Positions 21,501 to 31,830 of a DNA stretch of 64,000 nucleotides are shown here, one piece after another (position 1 is the first letter of the stretch; the number at the start of each line of letters is the position of its first letter). The notes beneath the pieces were generated by a model. That model saw only the letters and a program-made list of their open reading frames with translations, did not search any database and was not told where the DNA came from. Source of the stretch: Astropecten irregularis (lineage: Eukaryota; Echinodermata; Asteroidea; Paxillosida; Astropectinidae); contig OZ020245.1 of the NCBI GenBank assembly GCA_963971285.1, forward strand, positions 19,048,983 to 19,112,982. Reading direction: 5' to 3'. Made by a program: the position numbers and the translations under genes.

Positions 21501-24500
21501 AAAAAATAATTTTAAAAATGCAAAAAAAAATTGAGAACCTGGGCAGGATTTGAACACAAAACCATGTGATTGCAAATCCAGAGTTCCCACCACTGCACCA
21601 CGAAGATTTGTACAATAACTAATGCAATTAGAATCCTTTATTGTATACGATAATTAAATTAATTATTAAAAAGATAATTAATTCAACAAGAAACAATGGC
21701 ACAACAAATGAATGAAAAATATAAATTAAAAGATTGATGAAAAAAATAATTTTAAAAATGCAAAACAAAATTGAGAACCTGGGCAGGATTTGAACACAGA
21801 ACCATGTGATTGCAAATCCAGAGTTCCCACCACTGCACCACGAAGATTTGTACAATAACTAATGCAATTAGAATCCTTTATTGTATACGATAATTAAATT
21901 AATTATTAAAAAGATAATTAATTCAACAAGAAACAATGGCACAACAAATGAATGAAAAATATCAATTAAAAGATTGATGAAAAAAATAATTTTAAAAATG
22001 CAAAAAAAAATTGAGAACCCGGGCAGGATTTGAACACAGAACCATGTGATTGCAAATCCAGAGTTCCCACCACTGCACCACGAAGATTTGTACAATAACT
22101 AATGCAATTAGAATTCTTTATTGTATACGATAATTAAATTAATTATTAAAAAGATAATTAATTCAACAAGAAACAATGGCACAACAAATGAATGAAAAAT
22201 ATCAATTAAAAGATTGATGAAAAAAATAATTTTAAAAATGCAAAAAAAAATTGAGAACCCGGGCAGGATTTGAACACAGAACCATGTGATTGCAAATCCA
22301 GAGTTCCCACCACTGCACCACGAAGATTTGTACAATAACTAATGCAATTAGAATTCTTTATTGTATACGATAATTAAATTAATTATTAAAAAGATAATTA
22401 ATTCAACAAGAAACAATGGCACAACAAATGAATGAAAAATATCAATTAAAAGATTGATGAAAAAAATAATTTTAAAAATGCAAAAAAAAATTGAGAACCT
22501 GGGCAGGATTTGAACACAGAACCATGTGATTGCAAATCCAGAGTTCCCACCACTGCACCACGAAGATTTGTACAATAACTACTGCAATTAGAATCCTTTA
22601 TTGTATACGATAATTAAATTAATTATTAAAAAGATAATTAATTCAACAAGAAACAATGGCACAACAAATGAATGAAAAATATAAATTAAAAGATTGATGA
22701 AAAAAATAATTTTAAAAATGCAAAACAAAATTGAGAACCTGGGCAGGATTTGAACACAGAACCATGTGATTGCAAATCCAGAGTTCCCACCACTGCACCA
22801 CGTCGATTTGTACAATAACTAATGCAATTAGAATCCTTTATTGTATACGATAATTAAATTAATTATTAAAAAGATAATTAATTCAACAAGAAACAATGGC
22901 ACAACAAATGAATGAAAAATATCAATTAAAAGATTGATGAAAAAAATAATTTTAAAAATGCAAAAAAAAATTGAGAACCCGGGCAGGATTTGAACACAGA
23001 ACCATGTGATTGCAAATCCAGAGTTCCCACCACTGCACCACGAAGATTTGTACAATAACTAATGCAATTAGAATTCTTTATTGTATACGATAATTAAATT
23101 AATTATTAAAAAGATAATTAATTCAACAAGAAACAATGGCACAACAAATGAATGAAAAATATCAATTAAAAGATTGATGAAAAAAATAATTTTAAAAATG
23201 CAAAAACAAATTGAGAACCCGGGCAGGATTTGAACACAGAACCATGTGATTGCAAATCCAGAGTTCCCACCACTGCACCACGAAGATTTGTACAATAACT
23301 AATGCAATTAGAATCCTTTATTGTATATGATAATTAAATTCATAATTAAAGTGATAATTAATTCAACAAGAAACAATGGCACAACAAATGAATGAAAAAT
23401 ATCAATTAAAAGATTGATGAAAAAAATAATTTAAAAAATGCAAAAAAAATATGAGAACACAGGGCAGGAATTGAACACAGAACCATGTGATTGCAAATCC
23501 AGTGTTCCCACCACTGCACCACGAAGATTTGTACAATAACTTATGCAATAAGAATCCTTTATTGTATATGATAATTAAATTAATTATTAAAGTGATAATT
23601 AATTCAACAAGAAACAATGGCACAACAAATGAATGAAAAATATCAATTAAAAGATTGATGAAAAAAATAATTTTAAAAATGCAAAAAAAAATTGAGAACC
23701 TGGGCAGGATTTGAACACAGAACCATGTGATTGCAAATCCAGAGTTCCCACCACTGCACCACGAAGATTTGTACAATAACTTATGCAATAAGAATCCTTT
23801 ATTGTATACGATAATTAAATCAATTATTAAAAAGATAATTAATTCAACAAGAAACAATGGCACAACAAATGAATGAAAAATATCAATTAAAAGATTGATG
23901 AAAAAAATAATTTTAAAAATGCAAAAAAAAATTGAGAACCTGGGCAGGATTTGAACACAGAACCATGTGATTGCAAATCCAGAGTTCCCACCACTGCACC
24001 ACGAAGATTTGTACAATAACTACTGCAATTAGAATCCTTTATTGTATACGATAATTAAATTAATTATTAAAGTGATAATTAATTCAACAAGAAACAATGG
24101 CACAACAAATGAATGAAAAATATCAATTAAAAGATTGATGAAAAAAATAATTTAAAAAATGCAAAAAAAATATGAGAACACAGGGCAGGAATTGAACACA
24201 GAACCATGTGATTTCAAATCCAGTGTTCCCACCACTGCACCACGAAGATTTGTACAATAACTTATGCAATTAGAATCCTTTATTGTATATGATAATTAAA
24301 TTAATTATTAAAGTGATAATTAATTCAACAAGAAACAGTGGCACAACAAATGAATGAAAAATATCAATTAAAAGATTGATGAAAAAAATTATTTAAAATA
24401 TGCAAAAAAAAATTTGAGAACACAGGGCAGGAATTGAACACAGAACCATGTGATTGCAAATCCAGAGTTCCCACCACTGCACCACGAAGCTTTGCACACT

Positions 24501-25740
24501 ATCTAATGCAATTAGAATCCTTTATTGTATATGATAATTAATTTAATTATTAAAGTGATAATTAATTCAACAAGAAAGAATGGCACAACAAATGAATGAA
24601 AAATATCAATTAAAAGATTGATGAAAAAAATAATTTTAAAAATGCAAAAACAAATTGAGAACCCGGGCAGGATTTGAACACAGAACCATGTGATTGCAAA
24701 TCCAGAGTTCCCACCACTGCACCACGAAGATTTGTACAATAACTAATGCAATAAGAATCCTTTATTGTATATGATAATTAAATTAATTATTAAAGTGATA
24801 ATTAATTCAACAAGAAAGAATGGCACAACAAATGAATGAAAAATATCAATTAAAAGATTGATGAAAGAAATAATTTAAAAAATGCAAAAAAAATATGAGA
24901 ACACAGGGCAGGAATTGAACACAGAACCATGTGATTGCAAATCCAGTGTTCCCACCACTGCACCACGAAGATTTGTACAATAACTTATGCAATTAGAATC
25001 CTTTATTGTATATGATAATTAAATTAATTATTAAAGTGATAATTAATTCAACAAGAAACAATGGCACAACAAATGAATGAAAAATATCAATTAAAAGATT
25101 GATGAAAAAAATTATTTAAAAAATGCAAAAAAAAATTTGAGAACACAGGGCAGGAATTGAACACAGAACCATGTGATTGCAAATCCAGAGTTCCCACCAC
25201 TGCACCACGAAGCTTTGCACACTATCCAATGCAATTAGAATCCTTTATTGTATATGATAATTAATTTAATTATTAAAGTGATAATTAATTCAACAAGAAA
25301 CAATGGCACAACAAATGAATGAAAAATATCAATTAAAAGATTGATGAAAAAAATAATTAAAAAAATGCAAAAAAAATATGAGAACACAGGGCAGGAATTG
25401 AACACAGAACCATGTGATTGCAAATCCAGTATTCCCACCACTGCACCACGAAGCTTTGCACACTATCTAATGCAATTAGAATCCTTTATTGTATATGATA
25501 ATTAATTTAATTATTAAAGTGATAATTATCTCAACAAGAAACAATGCCACAATGGATGAAACAAATAAGAAAAATATGCATGGGAAATTGGGGAAAACAA
25601 AGGTGGGATTTGAACACAGAACCAATTAATTGCAAATCCAGAGTTCCCACCACTAAGCTTTTTACAAGAAATAAAAAAATTGCAATTACAATCCTTTATT
25701 GTATTCAACAAGAAACAATGGGATTGAATGATAAATATCG
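18600..25740 (-). repeat. 240-bp tRNA-like satellite, about 30 monomers
   Basis: Monomers are about 240 bp, exactly 240 from 21388 to 23307. Each contains, on the minus strand, a tRNA-like head: A-box-like TGGTGCAGTGG, ACTCTGGATTTGC, then B box TGTTCAAATCC. Some 20 bases on there is a long T-run in most monomers (A-run on the plus strand), a potential Pol III terminator. The head looks most like tRNA-Gln (inference), but the T-stem does not pair, so it is not a working tRNA. The rest is AT-rich with a constant AATGGCACAACAAATGAATG. I count 30 heads between 18662 and 25614. The last monomer is degenerate. Confidence 0.93.
21388..23307. repeat. Higher-order repeat: 4 x 240 bp duplicated
   Basis: Monomers 960 bp apart match better than neighbours. 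Those at 21628 and 22588 share AAATATAAATTAAAAG and GCAAAACAAAATTG. Those at 21868 and 22828 share the GAACCCGGGCAGG variant, as do 22108 and 23068, which also pair with changes near the 5' edge. This indicates tandem duplication of a four-monomer block. Confidence 0.75.
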
Positions 25741-26146
25741 ATATAATTAAAATCTTTATTTCAAGGGGCCAAAACTAATTTCAATCATAAAATTGGGTTT
25801 TATTTTTACGTTGTTGTATACCTTAATTTTCCATGCATATTGTTCATTAAATTTTTCAGTCTGTGATTTGCAGCTACTCATTAAATTAAGGGAAATGACA
25901 CCAACAACAGAAAACACAGGTGGAAGCATGTTCTATAATCTCAACAATAGGGAAATCAATTTATTCACACAAAAGAAAATGATAATTTTTCAAATATACT
26001 GGGCAGAGTTTTCGACATACTCATCTTTGATCTTAAATGGCAAAATTCATACTTAAAATAAAAAATTGGAATCAATTCAAATCAAGTCAAACGCTCAAGC
26101 CCAGGTGCATGAGAACGGGGAGTCCAGCATTCCAATTGATAACCTT
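25741..26146. other. Satellite flank, nothing recognised
   Basis: AT-rich sequence right of the satellite. An open frame from 25793 has no recognisable family and poor coding character. Confidence 0.4.
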
Positions 26147-26241
26147 TCAGCTGGTAGCCTTCCGTGCAGTCTCATCCTGGTATCCCATGGTAGTTGAAGT
26201 TATCATTGTGGAATGACCGGTCAGCATCCCGTCCCATACAC
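26147..26241 (-). CDS. Possible terminal coding exon, unrecognised protein
   Basis: On the minus strand a good acceptor (TTCATCTCAG, complement of 26242-26251) is followed by a frame encoding VWDGMLTGHSTMITSTTMGY and QDETARKATS, then TGA at 26149-26147. The composition looks like protein and is less AT-rich than its surroundings. I do not recognise the family and found no upstream partner exon. It could equally be a chance frame. Confidence 0.25.
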
Positions 26242-26914
26242 CTGAGATGAAGGATGATGCATTGAGGGACACACCCTTTTATGCAAGCAAATTTCAGTAT
26301 ATAACCAACAAGATATTATACATGACTGTTTTAACATACACATGTACATACATAACAAGGACTGGAAACACAAGGTAAATGGCTATGAAACAAAATCTTT
26401 CCAGAGCAATATCCAATAGCAATAAGTTTTATAAAGCAAAACCAACAAAATAATACACATGATTGTTTTAAACATATACATACACATTTCATGGACTGAA
26501 AACACACATTTTAAAATAAGAATAACAAAGATACTGTACATGATTATTTAACTTCACAACATTCAATTATAAATACTTATTTGCATAGAGCAAATGGCTA
26601 AGAAACACAAACTTTCAAGAACAATACATAACCTCAAATTTTACAAAGCAAATTTCAAAATACGAATACATGTGTAACAAACAAAATACTGTACATGATC
26701 ATTTATAACATTCATTTATAAATGATTAACTGGAGGCATAGAACAATTGGCAAAGCAAAATTACTTTTCGCACTCTTGCAAGAAAAGGCCCTACCGCGAA
26801 CAAGCTAGCTTGCATGTGCATCGAAAACGCGCGCGCGCGTAGATCACAACTACATAAGGTGCAATCGAGTAGGTCACCTAGGTCGCTCCAAGTCAGCCCC
26901 CGTACCGTCTGATT
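26242..26914. other. Intergenic, CG-rich patch near the right end
   Basis: Mostly AT-rich with repeated ATACACATG-type words. At 26829-26840 there is GCGCGCGCG, followed by a stretch of higher GC that runs into the candidate exon at 26915. No other feature. Confidence 0.4.
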
Positions 26915-26982
26915 ATGTCTGACGTCATTCTCGGGGTTCACCCAGGACAGCCACCAGTGACCCTGGTCACGATGGTGGAAAG
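26915..26982 (+). CDS. Possible first coding exon, unrecognised
   Basis: An ATG at 26915 opens MSDVILGVHPGQPPVTLVTM-VE, reaching a strong donor (GGAAAG|GTAAGC) at 26983. The upstream 100 bases are GC-richer with CpGs, as around some promoters. No downstream exon was identified and no family recognised, so this is only a candidate. Confidence 0.22.
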
Positions 26983-27072
26983 GTAAGCAAGTGTTTGATT
27001 AGCCCAGCTGTGGTGGCTGATCCAGGTGACAAGACCCGTATTGACCGAGGGGAGCTACTCGAACCAATTAGA

Positions 27073-27131
27073 GGGTGTTAATTGTTAATTGTTAATTGTT
27101 AATTGTTAATTGTTAATTGTTAATTGTTAGA
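27073..27131. repeat. (TTAATTG)n heptamer microsatellite
   Basis: Seven to eight tandem copies of the heptamer TTAATTG, the last one or two degenerate (TTAGATTG). It is not a telomeric repeat. Confidence 0.95.
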
Positions 27132-27616
27132 TTGTTAATTTGATTATTTTCCAACATTTAAACAATTAAAAAACAAAGCACACAGACAAAATCGACACAA
27201 GCAAATATCTCAGTAGTTTTCAAGGTCATTTTACTTTTTATTTATTAAATTGATTAAAATGTGGTTCTTTTCTTCGCTGTCATTTTTCTTTCTTTGCGTT
27301 CATCTTCTTTCGGCACACTTATTTTTCTTTCATCGTGTTCTTTTCTTTCCTTACTTTTATTTTATTTTGTCGCTTATTATTGTCCTTTTGTCACTTATAT
27401 TTTTCTGTTCACACTATGAAGTATGTTTAATTTGATGCTTTAATTTTTTCTATCGTCGCTTTTAATTATCTCTTTCCACTTTTAACTAAACTTTCTCCAA
27501 GTTTACTTTTCTTTCGTCGCTTTCACTTTTCTTTTGCTGTTTGCAACTGATTTAATGATGAGACATGCATTTGTAGCATCTGACCCGAGAAGCACAGAAA
27601 GTTGTGAAAGAGAATC
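27132..27616. other. Pyrimidine-rich intergenic stretch
   Basis: The plus strand is strongly T/C-rich, with recurring words such as CTTTCGTCGCTTT and TTTCTTTC between about 27240 and 27540. The open frame at 27250-27435 reflects this composition. No gene. Confidence 0.6.
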
Positions 27617-27738
27617 GGACATGATAACGCGTCCATTATCATGTCCTATTTATGGGGGAATCAGACACGACAACGCATCCGTTATCGTGTCTGATTCCAG
27701 GTAGTCAGACATGTAATGCGTCCATTAACATGTCTGAC
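27617..27738. repeat. Three consecutive hairpins with different, self-consistent stems
   Basis: Hairpin 1: GGACATGATAA (27617-27627) with TTATCATGTCC (27636-27646). Hairpin 2: AATCAGACACGA (27659-27670) with TCGTGTCTGATT (27685-27696). Hairpin 3: GTCAGACATGT (27704-27714) with ACATGTCTGAC (27728-27738). All stems are perfect. The loops share a consensus A(C/T)GC(G/A)TCC(A/G)TTA. The unit is therefore repeated three times while its stems change on both sides together. Confidence 0.9.
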
Positions 27739-29394
27739 CATGTGGAATGCAATGTTTCAGGCAAAATTATACACAGAAGTTTATTTTCTTTTCCGATAAT
27801 TTTTACCAGTTTGCGAAATGCATTTTATTTTGATATCTTATTTCATATTTTGGGTCATGTCTCTGCACGGTTGCTTTTTGTCCAGTGTAGCTTTCCTTTT
27901 ATAGGCCTATATGTTTATCTTGTATCATGACGTCATCAACACCTGATATTTAATACTCTCTAATAAGCAACAGGACAGGTTGCAGTATTGACACAATTAA
28001 TTTGATTGTGATTGTGACATCAGAAAACCGCAACTTTAAATCCCATGGAATGAATTGTCAAATAAACATGAAACGTGGTGGGTATAGGATGGACACATGT
28101 GCACAGGAAGCAGCAGATAAATACACAGTGACGTAAAGAATCTATATGAAGCTGTACAAGTTTACAATTTATGTAACATCCTAAGGTATGTGCGACCCAA
28201 AAATATTCTGGCATCGTCATATTTAACAAGGGGGGGAATGGCCAATGGTGATGAAGCTAATTAGTTTCTTTAATCATGAAATGATAAAAGGTCTTTTTTA
28301 TACTCAGCAACGGCTTCAGTGAAAATAAGAAGCTTGCTGCAACTTTATACATGATGAACAAGGCCTACTTTGCCTAACAGGCAGGAATCAGTTGAGCAAG
28401 TCCAATACTGGCCTAATTATGAGCAGCATATACAGCTGCATGCATGCACTTGGCCGGGATGTCACTCTGTCACAGCCATCGACTTTGGTGGAGAAACTTT
28501 TTATTCTTTTCTATTCAGTGTTTGTTCATTTAATCACCCACATATTAAATAGGTACCCCACCCTTACACTACTCACTACTTTTTATCTTCTTTCTGTTTA
28601 CAATGGGATTTCTTTTAGGGATTCACAAAGCCATTACCTCAGGTTCCCTATTAGTGATATACGCTTTATGCCCAATTTTGTGCTGCTATTCAACAGTATT
28701 TCTCAATATATTCATGATCACTTTCAATGTCTCCTAACAATTGATTTCCTTTCAGTTTAAAGAACAGTTGCCAAAGTGATTATAATTACTAGGGTGCCTT
28801 GTAGTTGTACTGAGTAACATGGTCACCATCACAAACAAACTCTATCTGAACATGGTAGACTAGAATAACCTGGGATCAAACACTTAAAACCTGTATGTTA
28901 TGACAGTATACAGGAAGAATGGTGAAATGGTCAATACTTAAGTGAAAACTTTGAAGAGCTTTTTTTGTCAAAACCTATATAGGCATACTTGTGATTATTG
29001 GAGTACAGACTTTGTATTTGAACAGTGCTACCGTTCTGTAACATAGCGCTCTGGAGAGACCTACAAGCTGTTGCAGCAATGAGGTTCATGTAGAACATAC
29101 AGGTATACATATGTACATGTATTATTTATGATGAACAATATTCATCACATTTTACTCCATGCATAGGGGACACATGTACATGTGCATGAAGCTCCCCAAA
29201 GATATTGATATGCATGTGTAATACTGTGAGTATGCTGCGGAGGTATATAGGCCTACATGTAGTAAAAAAATGACCGAAAAGCGTTCAAGATTCTGTTCTG
29301 AAGAGTAGAAAAGAACACAGAAAGTAAAGAAGCCCAAGCAATGTATTGAAAGAGTCACAAGCATGAGATTGTATTGGATCATATAGTAATTTGA
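27739..29394. other. Intergenic, nothing recognised
   Basis: Open frames at 28370-28760 and 29152-29535 have no recognisable family, no coherent splice structure and AT-rich composition. No RNA gene or clear repeat was seen. Confidence 0.4.
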
Positions 29395-29402
29395 AGAATG
29401 AG

Positions 29403-29640
29403 TCCTCCTTGACAAGCACATTATGAAGTAAAACATTATGAGCTTGTCCTGCTGTTTGTTATCATCGAAGGCGGAAACACAACATAAAGTTTGTTGGCTT
29501 TCAGAGATGAAACAATTTAATCTCAGCCATCGCATTCATGGACAAAAATATGGGTTAACTTTTGCCCAAGATGAATGAAATGGCTTTGGTTTTTTTTTTT
29601 TGGTTTTTTTTTTTTTTTGCAGAAGGACACATGATACTGC
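29403..29640 (+). repeat. Repeat B, copy at the left of the recombinase element
   Basis: About 240 bp running from TCCTCCTTGACAAGC through GAAGGCGGAAACACAACAT and TCATGGACAAAAATATGGG to a T-run ending TTTGCAGAAGGACACA. Other copies: 30951-31195, 31878-32110, inside each 3.3-kb unit, 48338-48580, and diverged at about 49230-49310 and 51418-51640. The T-run followed by TTTGCAG resembles a strong 3' splice acceptor, or, on the other strand, a poly(A) stretch. Confidence 0.85.
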
Positions 29641-30160
29641 AAAACACTAAATAGTAACATTTTGTTGATGGTACATACGGTAGCCTGGCACATGCACAGC
29701 ATTTGATAGTCAGGAACACATATACGTATATTTCAGTTTATTTATTGTTTGTTTGACACACAATTTGTGGACCAAACCAGACATGAACCCGTGTCGCCAG
29801 AGGAAAAAAGGCAAGGAAAGAATTTCTTTTGCCTGCTTTTCGTTTGTCGAATACAATGTGGCTTTGTGGTCTACGGAAGAGGTATATTGTTTGTTTGTGC
29901 TTATACTGTTATCTTGTAAGATATGTTATGTTTTATGTAGAGGTTTATGTATTTATTTATTTATCGTGTGTAAATATTTCTTTTCCTTTTAAATATCTCT
30001 CTGTCATTGGCTTTGTATTGCTGTTGGATGAGATATAGAAATAGAAATAAAAGCCAGTGGTACCTACTACCTAGGGAAAAGTAACAAGCATGGGGTTGAG
30101 CCAAGGCACGCCATTCTAGCTTGCGACTTCAACCCACGGTCTAGATTCCTAGGCGTAATC
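29641..30160. other. Left part of the recombinase element locus
   Basis: No gene. ACACATATACGTATATTTCAG near 29717 is similar to GGATATACGTATATTTCAGG inside the 3.3-kb units (33579 onwards), so this is probably part of the same repeat complex. Confidence 0.45.
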
Positions 30161-30916
30161 ATGGAGCTCAATCAAATCTCTGAGATAATCGAAACCAAAA
30201 TACATGATAGCCAATCTGTTCTATTAAACCAGCTAGATACACTAATAACAAGCAGGCTCGGAGGGTTTCAGCATCAGCTGAAGGAGAACCAACGAGAGCT
30301 AAGCGATGTGCAGATAGCCAAAATAGAAGAAATGTCTAACGATTCATACAAATTCCGCAAACAAGGGAACGAAGAACAATATTCTGTCAACTCTAAGATC
30401 CTCAGGAAGATGAAAGAAACACAAGCAGTTCTCGGTGGGGACAACAATGCAACCAACACCAAATTAAAATGGCAACAACCACAATTACGGAAGGGATTGA
30501 CATTTTACAGAAGAGGCAAAAACCTTATTAAGCTTGCCGACAGCTCAGACACTGGATGGGCCACGGTGGACGAATATGAGCGAAATATTCTTGCAGGAGA
30601 CTCAGATGATGAGAAATGTGTAGTAAACCGGTTAAATGAGGTTTGTGGAGAGGCAAATATTGGTCTCCATTCACTCAGAGCCGGTGGGGTAACAGCTGCC
30701 GCACGAGCATCCGTACAAGATAGGCTTTGGAAGAGGCATGACAGATGGAAAAGTGATACTGCCAAAGATGACTATGTTGATGATAGTTTGGAACACAAAC
30801 TCTCTGTAACTCAGTCTTTAAATCTGATGCATGTTTGCTGGTGCCCAACTGGGGCCAGGACCAGCAACCTCCCCCCCAGAAAGTGGCTGGTCCCACCCAT
30901 TACCAAACAACAATAA
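30161..30916 (+). CDS. Internally deleted tyrosine-recombinase-like protein, 251 aa
   Basis: ATG to TAA open frame. Residues 1-80 look coiled-coil-like (heptad-rich with many Gln/Leu/Glu). Residues 110-152 (KGLTFYRRGKNLIKLAD, TGWATVDEYE) match the N-terminal region of animal mobile-element tyrosine recombinases of the DIRS/Crypton type. Residues 165-222 are the C-terminal catalytic part: HSLR with His170 and Arg173, KRHDRWKSD with His193, and candidate nucleophile Tyr205 in KDDYVDDS. The middle, with the first catalytic Arg, is missing: residue 152 joins directly to the C-terminal part. The protein cannot be an active recombinase, though it could bind DNA. The last 25 residues read into the downstream hairpin. 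A second copy lies at 31196-31830. Confidence 0.7.
   Translation: MELNQISEIIETKIHDSQSVLLNQLDTLITSRLGGFQHQLKENQRELSDVQIAKIEEMSNDSYKFRKQGNEEQYSVNSKILRKMKETQAVLGGDNNATNTKLKWQQPQLRKGLTFYRRGKNLIKLADSSDTGWATVDEYERNILAGDSDDEKCVVNRLNEVCGEANIGLHSLRAGGVTAAARASVQDRLWKRHDRWKSDTAKDDYVDDSLEHKLSVTQSLNLMHVCWCPTGARTSNLPPRKWLVPPITKQQ
30860..30897. repeat. Hairpin after the recombinase frame, copy 1
   Basis: GGACCAGCAACCTCCCCCCC then GTGGCTGGTCC; one mismatch relative to the tandem-unit hairpins. It lies in the last codons of the recombinase-like frame. See the entry at 38372-38409 for the intact form. Confidence 0.75.
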
Positions 30917-30950
30917 GCATCAAAATCATATTGCTGTACTTACATGTAGT

Positions 30951-31195
30951 CCTCCTTGACAAGCCCATTATAAGGTAAAACATATGTGAGCTTGTCCTGC
31001 TGTTTGTTATCATCGAAGGCGGAAACACAACATAAAGTTTGTTGGCTTTCAGAGATGAAACAATTTAATCTCAGCCATCGTATTCATGGACAAAAATATG
31101 GGTTAACTTTTGCCCAAGATGAATGAAATGGCTTTGGTTTTTTTTTTTTTTGGTTTTTTTTTTTTTGCTGAAGGACACAGTACTGCAAAACACTC
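30951..31195 (+). repeat. Repeat B, between the two recombinase copies
   Basis: Starts TCCTCCTTGACAAGCCC and ends in two T-runs and TTTTTTGCTGAAGGACACAG. It separates the two copies of the internally deleted recombinase element, so the whole block (recombinase tail, hairpin, repeat B) is duplicated as one piece. Confidence 0.85.
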
Positions 31196-31830
31196 GGAGG
31201 GTTTCAGCATCAGCTGAAGGAGAACCAACGAGAGCTAAGCGATGTGCAGATAGCCAAAATAGAAGAAATGCCTAACGATTCATACAAATTCCGCAAACAA
31301 GGGAACAGAGAACAATATTCTGTCAACTCTTAGATCCTCAGGAAGATGAAAGAAACACAAGCAGTTCTCGATGGGGACAACAATGCAACCAACACAAAAT
31401 TAAAATGGCAACAACCAAAATTACGGAAGGGATTGACATTTTACAGAAGAGGCAAAAATTATTAAGCTTGCCGACAGCTCAGACGCTGGATGGGCCACGG
31501 TGGACGAATATGAGCAAAATATTCTTGCAGAGGACTCAGATGATGAGAAACGTGTAGTAAGCCGGTTAAAGGAGGTTTGTGGAGAGGCAAATATTGGTCT
31601 CCATTCACTCAGAGCCGGTGGGGTAACCGCTGCCACACGAGCATCCGTGCAAGATAGGCTTTGGAAGAGGCATCACAGATGGAAAAGTGATACTGCCAAA
31701 GATTACTATGTTGATGATAGTTTGGAACACAAACTCTCTGTAACTCAGTCTTTAAATCTGATGCATGTTTGCTGGTGCCCAACTGGGGCCAGGACCAGCC
31801 ACCTCCCCCCAGAAAGTTGCTGGTCCCACC
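31196..31830 (+). pseudogene. Second copy of the deleted recombinase, disrupted
   Basis: Begins inside the frame (GGAGGGTTTCAGCATC) and lacks the first 30 or so codons. It has an in-frame TAG at 31331-31333 and a two-base loss near 31459 (AAAAATTATTAAGC against AAAAACCTTATTAAGC in copy 1). From 31500 a frame remains open through HSLRAGG and KRHHRWKSD. It carries the same internal deletion as copy 1, so the deletion predates the duplication. Confidence 0.75.

Noticed and set aside
21388..25441. Multiple 68-75-residue minus-strand open frames
   Set aside because: They are the same satellite frame repeated; hydrophobic AT-rich translation with no start context or family.
18600..25740. CRISPR array or true tRNA gene cluster
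   Set aside because: No spacers, a eukaryotic setting and 240-bp units rule out CRISPR. The tRNA-like heads lack a pairing T-stem and proper acceptor, so they are not functional tRNAs.
27073..27131. Interstitial telomere repeat
   Set aside because: The unit is TTAATTG, not TTAGGG.
30505..30896. Minus-strand frames opposite the recombinase
   Set aside because: Antisense shadows of the recognisable plus-strand recombinase sequence.
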